Shown here one piece after another: positions 8,093 to 15,638 of a DNA stretch of 64,000 nucleotides. Position 1 is the first letter of the stretch. Each line of letters starts with the position of its first letter. The stretch is from Massilia sp. BJB1822 (GTDB lineage Bacteria > Pseudomonadota > Gammaproteobacteria > Burkholderiales > Burkholderiaceae_D), in assembly GCF_013369485.1 (NCBI RefSeq), contig NZ_JABWEB010000008.1, forward strand, positions 62,001 to 126,000, written 5' to 3'. The notes beneath the pieces were generated by a model. It had not been told where the DNA came from, searched no databases, and saw nothing but the letters and a program-made list of their open reading frames with translations. The position numbers and the translations under genes were made by a program.

Positions 8093-8713
8093 ATGAATAC
8101 TGCTGACCATATCCTTTTTCTGCTCAAGACGCGCGGCCCGCAGACCGCGCAGCAGCTGGCCGAAACACTCGATCTGACCTCGATGGGCGCGCGCCGCCAG
8201 CTCGAATCGGCACAGGAAAAAGGGCTGGTGACGTTTGAAGACGTCGCCGAGAAAGTGGGCCGTCCCTCGCGCCGCTGGCTGCTGACCGCCGCCGGTCATG
8301 CGCGTTATCCCGACCGCCACGCCGACCTGACCCTGCAGCTGATTACCCAGGTGCGCAGCCTGTTCGGCGAAGAAGGGCTGGACAAGCTGATCGCGGCGCG
8401 CGAGCAAGCCAGCGAAGAGCTTTACCGCAGCAATATCGATAGCGCTGGCGGCCTGCCTGAGCGCGTCGCCGCCCTTGCCACGGTGCGCGACGCCGAAGGC
8501 TATATGGCCGAATCGGAAGCCCAGCCGGATGGCAGCGTGGTGCTGGTCGAGAACCACTGCCCGATCTGCGCGGCTGCCAAGGAATGCCAGAAATTCTGCC
8601 GCTCCGAACTGGACGTCTTCCAGCGCGTGCTGGGGCCGGACTGCAAGGTCGAGCGCTACGAGCACGTGCTGAACGGCGCGCGCCGCTGTGCTTACAAGAT
8701 CCGGCCGGTTTAG
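8093..8713 (+). CDS. SufR-like winged-helix regulator with cysteine cluster
   Basis: The 206-residue protein begins with a winged helix (about residues 5-65, TAQQLAETLDLTSMGARRQL). Its C-terminal half has a cysteine set: Cys156-x2-Cys159-x5-Cys165-x3-Cys169, then Cys184 and Cys199. The arrangement CPIC...C..FC resembles SufR and related DeoR/ArsR-like regulators that bind an Fe-S cluster, so redox or iron sensing is a reasonable inference. It follows the MFS gene by 12 bases and is followed after one base by an alpha/beta hydrolase, so a three-gene operon is likely. There is no suf gene nearby, so the name SufR should not be taken literally. Confidence 0.8.
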   Translation: MNTADHILFLLKTRGPQTAQQLAETLDLTSMGARRQLESAQEKGLVTFEDVAEKVGRPSRRWLLTAAGHARYPDRHADLTLQLITQVRSLFGEEGLDKLIAAREQASEELYRSNIDSAGGLPERVAALATVRDAEGYMAESEAQPDGSVVLVENHCPICAAAKECQKFCRSELDVFQRVLGPDCKVERYEHVLNGARRCAYKIRPV

Positions 8714-8714
8714 G

Positions 8715-9470
8715 ATGGCAGAAGCCGACGCCAAACCGACCCTCGTCCTGCTGCCCGGCATGGACGGCACGGCAACGCTGTTCGAACCCTTGATCGCGGC
8801 CCTGGACGGCAGTTTCCATATCCGCCGCGTTGCCTATCCCCGCGATCAGGCGCTCGGCTACCCGGAGCTGGCGGAAGTCGCCCGGCAAGCCTTGCCGGCG
8901 GAGGGGAAATTCATTGTGCTTGGCGAATCGTTTTCGGGGCCAATCGCCATCTCCCTCGCTGCCTCGCAGCCTGCCGGATTACTGGGCGTCATACTCTGCA
9001 GCACCTTCGCGCGCAATCCCCATCCGCTGTTCAAGCCGCTGCGCTGGCTGGCGGATATCCTGCCCGTCAAACTGCTGCCCAACGCCGTTCTGAGCTATTT
9101 CCTGATGGGCCGATTCGCCAATCCCCAATTGCGTGCCGCATTGGGTGGCGCGCTGGCCCAGGTCTCGGCGGCAGCTTTTCGCGCGCGGCTGAAGGCGGTT
9201 CTGACGGTTGACGTCAGCGCCCAGTTGCAGCGACTGCAAACGCCTTTGCTCTACCTGCAAGCCAGGCATGACCGCGTGGTGCCGGCCGCTGCCGCACGGC
9301 ATATAGCGACCGTCTATCCCGCAACGCAGATATTGGCCCTCGACGGTCCCCATTTTCTTTTGCAGATCGCGCCACAGGCCGCCGCTGTGGCCATCCAGGC
9401 CTATGTTTTGAAACTGGCCGAGGCATCCGGAACCCCGCTTATGCGCTCTCGTCAAAATTTGGAAGCGTAA
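8715..9470 (+). CDS. Alpha/beta hydrolase (serine type)
   Basis: This 251-residue hydrolase has LLPGMDGT as the oxyanion loop (residues 12-19), a nucleophile Ser72 in LGESFSG, an acid Asp in ARHDRVVP and a His in LDGPHFLL. GESFSG deviates from the strict GxSxG but is common in this group of esterase/thioesterase-like proteins. The ATG at 8715 lies one base after the TAG of the SufR-like gene, giving translational coupling, so I prefer it to the in-frame ATG at 8688. It is the third gene of the 6872-9470 unit. Its last 32 bases overlap the convergent gene at 9439-9822. Substrate unknown. Confidence 0.8.
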   Translation: MAEADAKPTLVLLPGMDGTATLFEPLIAALDGSFHIRRVAYPRDQALGYPELAEVARQALPAEGKFIVLGESFSGPIAISLAASQPAGLLGVILCSTFARNPHPLFKPLRWLADILPVKLLPNAVLSYFLMGRFANPQLRAALGGALAQVSAAAFRARLKAVLTVDVSAQLQRLQTPLLYLQARHDRVVPAAAARHIATVYPATQILALDGPHFLLQIAPQAAAVAIQAYVLKLAEASGTPLMRSRQNLEA

Positions 9471-9822
9471 TAAGCTGGACCGCTCCGCTATCAAGCCTTA
9501 GCGCGATTTCATGGGCGTTCAGTTGCGTGATTTCCTCTATCCAGAGGACGTCGGGAGGTTCCCGATGAAATTCCCGGTATTGTTTGCTTGGCTTGCCATA
9601 TGCGTATTCATCGAATGGTTCCGCAAGCCGATAGATAATCAGGCCGCATCCCCCGATGGCACACCATTTCTCATCCGCGTCGATCAGTGCTGCCTGGGGA
9701 TCGCCATAAAAATCGCCAGCTAAGACTTTCCTCCCATCGGGCAGGCATAGGTATGCGGACTCATATTCATGCTGGATAGAGTAGTTATTGCATGTTGCCA
9801 GAGTATGGAATGTCAAAATCAA
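9439..9822 (-). CDS. Hypothetical protein, second gene of an unknown pair
   Basis: The 127-residue protein has no motif I recognise. It reads as a small mixed alpha/beta soluble protein with sequences such as AYLCLPDGRKVLAGDF and WCAIGGCGLIIYRL, and no signal peptide. Its ATG overlaps the TGA of the preceding gene (ATGA at 9819-9822), so the two are translated together. The region is visibly less GC-rich than its neighbours. Pairs like this are often polymorphic-toxin immunity proteins or accessory genes, but nothing here proves that. Confidence 0.6.
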   Translation of the reverse strand: MILTFHTLATCNNYSIQHEYESAYLCLPDGRKVLAGDFYGDPQAALIDADEKWCAIGGCGLIIYRLAEPFDEYAYGKPSKQYREFHREPPDVLWIEEITQLNAHEIALRLDSGAVQLITLPNFDESA

Positions 9823-10271
9823 TTCCCTTGATATGGTGGCTTGCTATAACAGATTCCCGATAGCGTGACGGACTCGGCTTCTATTTCGCAAAGTGTCACC
9901 TTATCCAGCCAATAATGAATGGAACTGACGCCATCCCATGTGAGCTTGCCCAAAGACTCCTGTAAGAGATAGTGTCCCAGGACCAGCTCCGACAGCGTGG
10001 GATTCATCAGCAATTCAGCCAGGCCAGGGTATCCGGCTCTGGCCAGATCATCTTGAGGCTCCCCATGCTGTTCGTCATCCTCTTTTGACTCCGCTACCCA
10101 TGCCAAATATGCCGGTTCCAGATATTCGATTAAATAGGCCGTATTTATCTTGAACGAAAAAATATGTGCGATCATTGTCGCGCGGCTTGAACTCAGGCTC
10201 ATCTCCGGTACAGCGAAACTGGCGGGCGGGTGAGGGGTGTTATCAATGAGCAGGTGGGTAATTGGCTGCAT
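9819..10271 (-). CDS. Hypothetical protein, first gene of an unknown pair
   Basis: A 150-residue protein of unknown family. It is acidic, with a central charged segment (AESKEDDEQHGEPQDD) and a C-terminal Trp/Tyr-rich part (WDGVSSIHYWLDK). I use the ATG at 10271 (MQPITHLL) rather than the TTG seven codons upstream. The ribosome site is weak for both. The gene is coupled by a 4-base overlap to 9439-9822. Less GC-rich than the surrounding core genes. No function can be assigned. Confidence 0.6.
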   Translation of the reverse strand: MQPITHLLIDNTPHPPASFAVPEMSLSSSRATMIAHIFSFKINTAYLIEYLEPAYLAWVAESKEDDEQHGEPQDDLARAGYPGLAELLMNPTLSELVLGHYLLQESLGKLTWDGVSSIHYWLDKVTLCEIEAESVTLSGICYSKPPYQGN

Positions 10272-10356
10272 ATATGTAAGTTCTTGAACCAAGGTTTAGC
10301 ATCTGCTGCGCATCCTTGGCCGTCCAAATTTTGCTTGATATTACTACGGGTTTGCT

Positions 10357-10746
10357 ATGCCATCCGATTTAAGGGAACAGATAAGGGCTGTTGAGGAACG
10401 CTTGCGGCTTGCCATGCTGGTATCAGACCAGATTGTGCTGGATGAGCTGATTTCTCCCGAGCTGCTTTTCACGAACCATTTTGGACAGTTGTGTGGGAAG
10501 GAAGACGATCTCGCTCTGCATCGATCTGGAGTGCTGAAAATCAGCCAATTGCAAGCTTCGGAGCAGCACATTCAAGTCGATGCGCAACTGGCTATCGTAT
10601 CGGTGAGGATGGCGGTCGCAGGCAGCTATGACGGCTACGCATTTAGCGAGGATTTACGCTATACCCGTGTCTGGCGCAATGCGGCAGACGGCAAATGGGC
10701 GATTGTGGCGGGCCACAGCAGCCGGATTACTGGTCCCGAAGCCTGA
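10357..10746 (+). CDS. NTF2-like / DUF4440 family protein
   Basis: A 129-residue single-domain protein with the pattern of the SnoaL/NTF2-like DUF4440 family: an N-terminal helix pair (EQIRAVEERLRLAML), LDELISPELLFTNHFGQLCGKEDDL, and a C-terminal sheet ending RYTRVWRNADGKWAIVAGHSS-like (read at residues 98-120). These cone-shaped folds bind small ligands or act as isomerases or steroid-binding proteins; the function of this one is unknown. It is divergent from the hypothetical pair (85 bases between starts), with no clear promoter motif. Confidence 0.8.
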   Translation: MPSDLREQIRAVEERLRLAMLVSDQIVLDELISPELLFTNHFGQLCGKEDDLALHRSGVLKISQLQASEQHIQVDAQLAIVSVRMAVAGSYDGYAFSEDLRYTRVWRNAADGKWAIVAGHSSRITGPEA

Positions 10747-10834
10747 AAATGCCAGCATTACTGGGACGCCAATAGATGAGCCAGAGCGAAAACCCGCAAG
10801 GCTCGCTTGACACCCGCAGCCACAGCAAGGCGGT

Positions 10835-10915
10835 ATGTACTACTGGCGTAGCCGGCTGCTGATCCCGCTCGTAGTCGCCCACGGCCTGGCGGACATTGTG
10901 CCTTTGCTGGCCTAA
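10835..10915 (+). pseudogene. Remnant of a CPBP-type intramembrane protease
   Basis: A short open frame encodes a tail of 26 residues, MYYWRSRLLIPLVVAHGLAD followed by IVPLLA. This looks like the last helix of CPBP (CAAX/bacteriocin-processing) membrane proteases, where an AHxxxN/D motif ends the domain. The frame is closed by a TGA at 10808, with no ribosome site and no earlier part of the gene nearby, so this is a decayed fragment. The remaining bases between 10747 and 11004 show no other gene. Confidence 0.35.
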
Positions 10916-11004
10916 TCCAGACGAGAGTTGGGCCCTATCGTGCGCCGGCGCACAGATGCTGATTGTCCACCCGTCTACGCTGCAAGTTCTTGCGGGAGGC
11001 GGAT

Positions 11005-11277
11005 ATGGAAAACAGCGATATGAACGATGAGCAGCGGCGCCAGTTCATTGCCGAAGTATGGCGCCGCTTTGAGGCCGTGCAGGACTGGGCGATTGCGAAC
11101 TGGCCTGATGCGGCGCATCCGCTGAGTTCATCCGACTTTGTGGAAAGCCGCAAGGAGATTCTGAGCCTTGGCCTGCCGCCCGGTCAGCGCCTGCATCTGG
11201 TGCCGCAGCAGAACGTGCTGGAGCCGGAGCAGGGCGGCCCACAGTATGAGGATGTCACTCCGGCGCCTTGGCCCTAA
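11005..11277 (+). CDS. Small hypothetical protein
   Basis: A 90-residue acidic protein (MENSDMNDEQRRQFIAEVW...) with a helical N-terminal half and a proline-rich tail ending TPAPWP. GGGAGG lies 6-12 bases upstream of the ATG at 11005, which is a good ribosome site, so I prefer it to the ATG at 10963. There are no recognisable domains, signal peptide or membrane segments. It stands alone between the CPBP remnant and a convergent periplasmic protein gene. Confidence 0.5.
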   Translation: MENSDMNDEQRRQFIAEVWRRFEAVQDWAIANWPDAAHPLSSSDFVESRKEILSLGLPPGQRLHLVPQQNVLEPEQGGPQYEDVTPAPWP

Positions 11278-11307
11278 GCTGCGGCAGGGATCAGCGGGAC
11301 CAAATGC

Positions 11308-12171
11308 TTACTTATCGAATTCGCCGAAAAATGTGGCGCCTTTGAACTTTGACGCGCCCAGTTGCTGCAGCTCATCTGCTGAAGCCGGGTAGTCATATTG
11401 TACGATGCCGCTTACGCCATGACGTTCCAGCATATCCCGGCGTGGAAAGAAACCAAGCGCCGCGGCTGGATTTTCGAGAACAATGTGGGCTTCGAACTTG
11501 ATATCTTTCTTCTTATTGCCTTGCTTTTTCATCATTGCGTCCAACTGCGCAATGGAGAGGCGCCTGGTTCCCGCAGGAGTGGTCACTTTGGCCCAGGTTC
11601 GCACTGGAGGAGTTGGAAGGTGGTGGCTACGGATATAGCTGTCGACGACATCTTTTGTCGCGCGATAAAGCTCTGGAGAAACCCCCACTTCCCGCGCAAA
11701 TTGCAACTCCTGTAATGCCATGCCGTGGACAAAGTCTGGAAAGTCCGTTATTGGCTTATCGCTAGCTTCCCGGTTTTCGAGGTTCTGAATCTCCTGAGCG
11801 GAAAGTCCGCCGATGGCGCTGCCGTGATATCCCAGAAAGGATCTGCTCAGTAATATCTTCGTTTCCCCGGCGAGAAAGACATAATTCGAGCAGGCCGATA
11901 AACAATAATCCTTGACGATTACCGAGAGCTTGCGTCCGTGTATTTCCCGTGCCAGATGGATGGCGCTGCTCATCTCTCCACCCTGGGAGGTTATCAACAA
12001 AGACCGGGTTTGAGGTGTAAATGCCGCAAGCAGCTGAGCAACGCTTTGTTCATGAATGGCGCCATCGAAATAAACTACATCGGCAGAGGGATGGGTGATG
12101 CGAAATTTTTCTGCGGCATGGGCAAAACTGCTGATTGCCAAAAGAGAAAATGCAAGGAGTCGAATAAACAT
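11308..12171 (-). CDS. Periplasmic ClpP-fold protein (COG3904-like)
   Basis: The 287-residue protein has a cleavable signal peptide (FIRLLAFSLLAISSFAHA, cut near residue 19). A ClpP/crotonase-like domain follows. LLITSQGGEMSSAIHLARE matches the segment preceding the active site, DYCLSACSNYVFLAG places Ser/Cys at the nucleophile position, and SFLGYHGS supplies a His. Family relatives are predicted periplasmic serine proteases of unknown role; I infer a similar fold and possibly activity. The last ~100 residues are lysine-rich with no known motif. It is a single gene, isolated from bcr by a terminator at 12186-12217. Confidence 0.65.
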   Translation of the reverse strand: MFIRLLAFSLLAISSFAHAAEKFRITHPSADVVYFDGAIHEQSVAQLLAAFTPQTRSLLITSQGGEMSSAIHLAREIHGRKLSVIVKDYCLSACSNYVFLAGETKILLSRSFLGYHGSAIGGLSAQEIQNLENREASDKPITDFPDFVHGMALQELQFAREVGVSPELYRATKDVVDSYIRSHHLPTPPVRTWAKVTTPAGTRRLSIAQLDAMMKKQGNKKKDIKFEAHIVLENPAAALGFFPRRDMLERHGVSGIVQYDYPASADELQQLGASKFKGATFFGEFDK

Positions 12172-12185
12172 ATGCGCAAGCCAAA

Positions 12186-12217
12186 GTTAAAATAAAAACC
12201 AGCCGGCTGGGGCTGGT
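12186..12217 (-). terminator. Rho-independent terminator downstream of the Bcr/CflA exporter
   Basis: On the minus strand ACCAGCC (12217-12211), a six-base loop and GGCTGGT (12204-12198) form a 7-bp GC-rich stem, followed by a T-rich run. It lies 127 bases beyond the exporter stop and just before the start of the ClpP-fold gene, so it separates the two transcripts. Confidence 0.75.
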
Positions 12218-12271
12218 CAAATACCGGGCACCTTGCGCAAATGCTGCATTTAATAGTTTGCGCCATATCCG

Positions 12272-12297
12272 ATGTTATATTTTCAAAAATATAACAT
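12272..12297. promoter_or_regulatory. Perfect AT-rich 26-bp palindrome
   Basis: ATGTTATATTTT at 12272-12283 and its exact inverse AAAATATAACAT at 12286-12297 flank a two-base centre. With no U-tract after it, it is more likely a protein-binding operator than a terminator. It lies about 100 bases upstream of the ClpP-fold gene start, between that gene and the exporter. Confidence 0.45.
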
Positions 12298-12343
12298 GCG
12301 GATAAGTTTAGGCGCAATAAAAACTGGCTTGAACGGATATGCC

Positions 12344-13531
12344 TTACGTCGCCGCTGGTGTTTTTTTCTCCGGCAGAGCCAACATCCAGGCCAGCAGGCT
12401 GATGAGCAGGAGGCCAGCCACGCCCACCGCCAGCTTCAGCGCACTGTCGAAGAGCAGCGGCGCCAGTAGGCCGGAGACGGCGGCGAACAAGGTCATCTGG
12501 ATGAAGGACTGCATCGATGCCGCCAGGCCGCTGTTTTGCGGGAACATATTCATCGCCATCAGCGACATCGGCGGCATGGAAATGGCCAGCGCCAGCGAAT
12601 AGAAGAACAGCGGCAGCACTGCCCACGGCACATCGGCGGTGAAGAAGTAGTTATACGCCACGTTCATCAGCGCCGACGCCACCATGCCCGCATAGCTGAT
12701 CCACACCAGCGTTGGCTGCGAGTAGCGGTGCGCCAGCTTGCCGGCCATGCCGGAACCGATCACCATGCCGCTGATCAGCGGAATGAACAGCCAGGCGAAG
12801 GCCGTCTCCGGCAGATGCAGGATGGTCATGATGAAGTAGGCCGCCGAGCCGATATACAGGGCGAAGCCGCCGAAGGCCAGGCCGAGGGCCACGGCCAGCA
12901 TCAGGAATTTGCGGTTGCGCAGCACCTTCCAGTAATTGCCGGCGATGGTGCCAAGATGCAGGGGATGGCGGTCCTTCACGGCCAGGCTCTCGGGCAGCCA
13001 GCGGTAGACGGCAATGAACATCACCACGCCAAAGGCGGCCAGGAACCAGAAGATCGAGCGCCAGCCGAAGCTCACTTGCAGCCAGCCACCCAGGATCGGC
13101 GCAATCGCTGGCGCGAGGCCGAAGAACATCATGATATTCGACAGCATCTTCTGCGCTTCGGCGCCGGAGAAGCGGTCTTGCACGATGGCGCGGCCGATCA
13201 CCGAACCGGCGCCCGAAGCCAGGCCTTGCAGCACGCGGCAAGCCAGCAGGAAGCCAAGCGAGCCGGCAATCGCGCCGCCGACGGAGGCCACGATGTACAG
13301 CACCAGCGACACCAGGATCACTGGCCGCCGTCCGAAACTGTCGGACAGGGTGCCGTAGAACAGCATCATGAAAGCGAATGTAAACAGGAAGAGGCTGAGC
13401 GTCTGCTGAATGGCAATCGGGCTGGCGTTGAAGGTCTGCGCGATGGCGGGGAAAGACGGCAAATAGGTATCGATGGCGAGTGGACCGACCATGGTCAAGC
13501 CCGCCAACAGGAGCGTCAGCAATATATTCAT
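12344..13531 (-). CDS. Bcr/CflA family drug efflux transporter
   Basis: The 395-residue MFS transporter has twelve hydrophobic segments. Family features include the opening ...MVGPLAIDTYLPSFPAIAQTF, motif A GTLSDSFGRRPVIL (about residues 60-75) and the GxxxGPxxGG-like helix 5 read as GLAPAIAPILGGWL. Proteins of this group export drugs and small metabolites such as bicyclomycin or chloramphenicol with protons, and some export cysteine-pathway compounds. It is divergent from a serine acetyltransferase gene (165 bases between starts) with a palindrome between them, which hints at shared control. Actual substrate unknown. Confidence 0.9.
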   Translation of the reverse strand: MNILLTLLLAGLTMVGPLAIDTYLPSFPAIAQTFNASPIAIQQTLSLFLFTFAFMMLFYGTLSDSFGRRPVILVSLVLYIVASVGGAIAGSLGFLLACRVLQGLASGAGSVIGRAIVQDRFSGAEAQKMLSNIMMFFGLAPAIAPILGGWLQVSFGWRSIFWFLAAFGVVMFIAVYRWLPESLAVKDRHPLHLGTIAGNYWKVLRNRKFLMLAVALGLAFGGFALYIGSAAYFIMTILHLPETAFAWLFIPLISGMVIGSGMAGKLAHRYSQPTLVWISYAGMVASALMNVAYNYFFTADVPWAVLPLFFYSLALAISMPPMSLMAMNMFPQNSGLAASMQSFIQMTLFAAVSGLLAPLLFDSALKLAVGVAGLLLISLLAWMLALPEKKTPAAT

Positions 13532-13597
13532 GGATAAGCTAGGATTGGTTAGGGACGTATTTTACGCCAGCCAGCAGTGGCTTGCTTGCGGCTAGGG

Positions 13598-13613
13598 ATT
13601 TGCATATGCAAAT
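13598..13613. promoter_or_regulatory. 16-bp palindrome between the exporter and serine acetyltransferase
   Basis: ATTTGCATATGCAAAT is a perfect palindrome 84 bases upstream of the acetyltransferase start and 67 bases upstream of the exporter start. It is followed at once by TGTGCATAT, a partial repeat of its core. Its central position between divergent genes fits an operator; the binding protein is unknown. Confidence 0.4.
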
Positions 13614-13696
13614 TGTGCATATCGATTACTGAAATTCTTCCTTCGTTTTGAGGCGCAGCTTCCATTAAGCTGAACAATTGCGTTTATATTTTAGCC

Positions 13697-14623
13697 ATGA
13701 CCATCGATACCTTTGACGGTACCGGCGTCAAGCCGGTCCAGTGGAATCTCGACTCCATCGTCCACCAGTTGCGCGTGTCGCGCGAAGCCACGCACAATAT
13801 CCGCCATCAGGGCAGGGTGCGCGAGCTGCCGTCGCGCGAGGCGCTGCAAACCATCGTCAACGGCTTGTCGGCCGTGCTGTTCCCCACCCATTATGGGCGG
13901 CCCAACCTGACCGACGAGAGCATCGACTACTTTGTCGGCGACACCTTGAACACCACGCTGAACCGCCTGACGGAGCAGGTGCGGCGCGGCTTGCTGTTCT
14001 CGGCTGGTCCCGAAGCGCTCGATGAAGTGGAATTGACGCACAAGGCGCAGGAGATCACGCGCGAGTTCGCGGCCGGACTGCCGGAGATCCGCGCCTTGCT
14101 GGTGTCGGACGTGCAGGCCGCTTATGCGGGCGATCCGGCCGCTACTTCAATCGCAGAGATCATGCTGTGCTATCCGGGCACCATCGCCATTCTGCATTAC
14201 CGCCTGGCGCATCGCCTGCACCGTCTCGGTTCGCCCTTCATTGCGCGCATGATCTGCGACATCAGCCACTCGCTGACCGGCATCGATATCCACCCGGGAG
14301 CGCAGATCGGCGCCAGCTTCTTCATCGACCATGGCACCGGCGTGGTGATTGGCGAAACCGCCATCCTCGGCCAGCGCGTGCGCCTCTACCAGCATGTCAC
14401 CCTGGGCGCCAAACGCTTCCCGGCTGATGAATCGGGCGCGCTGATCAAGGGCACGCCGCGCCACCCTATCGTGGAAGACGATGTGGTGATTTACGCCGGC
14501 GCCACGATCCTGGGCCGCATCACCATCGGCGCCGGTTCGACCATCGGCGGCAATGTCTGGCTGACGCTGAGCGTGCCGGCCAACAGCAATGTGTCGCAGG
14601 CGCAGATGCGCAACGACTGCTGA
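13697..14623 (+). CDS. Serine O-acetyltransferase, EpsC type
   Basis: This 308-residue enzyme should transfer acetyl from acetyl-CoA to L-serine, giving O-acetylserine for cysteine synthesis. The C-terminal part is a left-handed beta helix of hexapeptide repeats: GIDIHPGAQIG, FFIDHGTGVVIGETAILG with the catalytic Asp/His pair, QHVTLGAKRF, and VIYAGATILGRITIGAGSTIGG. A long N-terminal helical domain (~170 residues) is typical of the EpsC/SAT group, longer than the E. coli CysE type. Sulfur-assimilation genes lie a few kilobases downstream (met-like and ssu operons), consistent with the role. It ends in NDC without the CysE C-terminal Ile used to bind cysteine synthase. Confidence 0.92.
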   Translation: MTIDTFDGTGVKPVQWNLDSIVHQLRVSREATHNIRHQGRVRELPSREALQTIVNGLSAVLFPTHYGRPNLTDESIDYFVGDTLNTTLNRLTEQVRRGLLFSAGPEALDEVELTHKAQEITREFAAGLPEIRALLVSDVQAAYAGDPAATSIAEIMLCYPGTIAILHYRLAHRLHRLGSPFIARMICDISHSLTGIDIHPGAQIGASFFIDHGTGVVIGETAILGQRVRLYQHVTLGAKRFPADESGALIKGTPRHPIVEDDVVIYAGATILGRITIGAGSTIGGNVWLTLSVPANSNVSQAQMRNDC

Positions 14624-14701
14624 AGGGCAGGCAAGGTCGGAGAGCGGTATTGCCCCACTGGGAGGGCTCGGCTACAGTAATGATATGCTTGTTACATGTG
14701 A

Positions 14702-15007
14702 ATGAAAGTGCCTGCCATGAATGCCCGTGATGTCGAGTTTGCGCTGCTTGCCCGCTGTGCCGTTGTGGCGCGGGAAGGCGCACAGACCGCGCAGGACCAG
14801 CGCGAGGCCAATGTATTTCGTGTCGCGGCGATGGTCATGCAATTCCGCTTTCCCGGAGAGTCTGGGAATCTGATGCAGGCAAGCGAGGGATATTTCACGC
14901 GTTATCCGGACGAGAAACTGGAAGCGGCGGATATTGTCAGGAAGGGCTGGGTTTTGAGCTTGCCCCGTTTGCGCGATATGCTAAGCCGTCTGCTTCATGG
15001 GGGGTGA
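14702..15007 (+). CDS. Small protein, possible antitoxin partner
   Basis: A 101-residue helical protein (MKVPAMNARDVEFALLARCA...) of unknown family. An internal ATG at 14717 is an alternative start; neither has a strong ribosome site. It ends 4 bases before the ATG of a nucleotidyltransferase-like gene, so the two are translationally linked. In AbiE-type and other nucleotidyltransferase toxin systems a small upstream gene is usually the antitoxin. That parallel is the only basis for the proposed role. No helix-turn-helix is obvious. Confidence 0.6.
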   Translation: MKVPAMNARDVEFALLARCAVVAREGAQTAQDQREANVFRVAAMVMQFRFPGESGNLMQASEGYFTRYPDEKLEAADIVRKGWVLSLPRLRDMLSRLLHGG

Positions 15008-15011
15008 CGCC

Positions 15012-15587
15012 ATGGCGGCAAACCCAACGTTTCATACCAGTACAGCGCTGGCAACCGGGCTGCGGAAGCTGTTTCGTCAGCTGGAGGAGCGGCTTTCCTT
15101 AGACCGGGCTTTGAATGTGTACTTGGCCGGCGGTATGGCAGTTCATCTTTATACGGCAAATCGCGTGACGACGGACGTTGACGCGGAATTTGGCAGCCGT
15201 GTTTTCCTTCCCAACGATTTGATGCTCGAAGTTACGCTGGAGGACGGCACCTGTCAGCTTCTCTATCTCGACACGAGCTATAACTCGACCTTTGCGCTAA
15301 TGCATGAGGACTATCTGGATGATTCGATTCCCGTGGATTTAGGCTTGGATCAGATCCGGCTTTACGTACTTTCCCCCGTCGATCTCGCAGTCAGCAAGAT
15401 TGCCCGCCTGGCTGCCAATGATAAAGAAGATATCGCTGCACTGGCCCGCCTTGGCCTGACGGATGCCAAGGCGATTGAAGAGAGGGCAAGTGCGGCTTTG
15501 GCTGGATACGTTGGCGGTTTGGCCATGCTGCGTTTGAACCTCGAGGAAGCAGTTGCTTTGGCCCGCAAAGCGGAGTTGGAAAGATAA
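15012..15587 (+). CDS. DUF6036-like nucleotidyltransferase, possible toxin
   Basis: The 191-residue protein shows the pattern of minimal nucleotidyltransferases of the AbiEii/DUF6036 kind: VYLAGGMAVHLY (Gly40-Gly41), then RVTTDVDAEF with Asp55 and Asp57 as metal ligands, and a downstream DLAVSKIARLAANDKEDIAAL motif (Lys/Arg and Asp) typical of these folds. The ATG at 15012 is preceded by GGGGGGTGA and follows the upstream gene by 4 bases. Relatives act as toxins or as antiviral enzymes that modify RNA or proteins. I infer a type IV-like toxin-antitoxin module. A strong terminator closes the unit. Confidence 0.65.
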   Translation: MAANPTFHTSTALATGLRKLFRQLEERLSLDRALNVYLAGGMAVHLYTANRVTTDVDAEFGSRVFLPNDLMLEVTLEDGTCQLLYLDTSYNSTFALMHEDYLDDSIPVDLGLDQIRLYVLSPVDLAVSKIARLAANDKEDIAALARLGLTDAKAIEERASAALAGYVGGLAMLRLNLEEAVALARKAELER

Positions 15588-15624
15588 AAAAGCACGGCAG
15601 CCGTGAATGGCTGCCGTGCTTTTT
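15586..15624. terminator. Bidirectional Rho-independent terminator
   Basis: AAAAAGCACGGCAGCC at 15587-15602 pairs exactly with GGCTGCCGTGCTTTTT at 15609-15624 across a six-base loop. The A-run and T-run make it functional on both strands, serving the nucleotidyltransferase gene (plus) and the convergent metQ-like gene (minus). Confidence 0.92.
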
Positions 15625-15638
15625 ACACAGTGTGAAGC

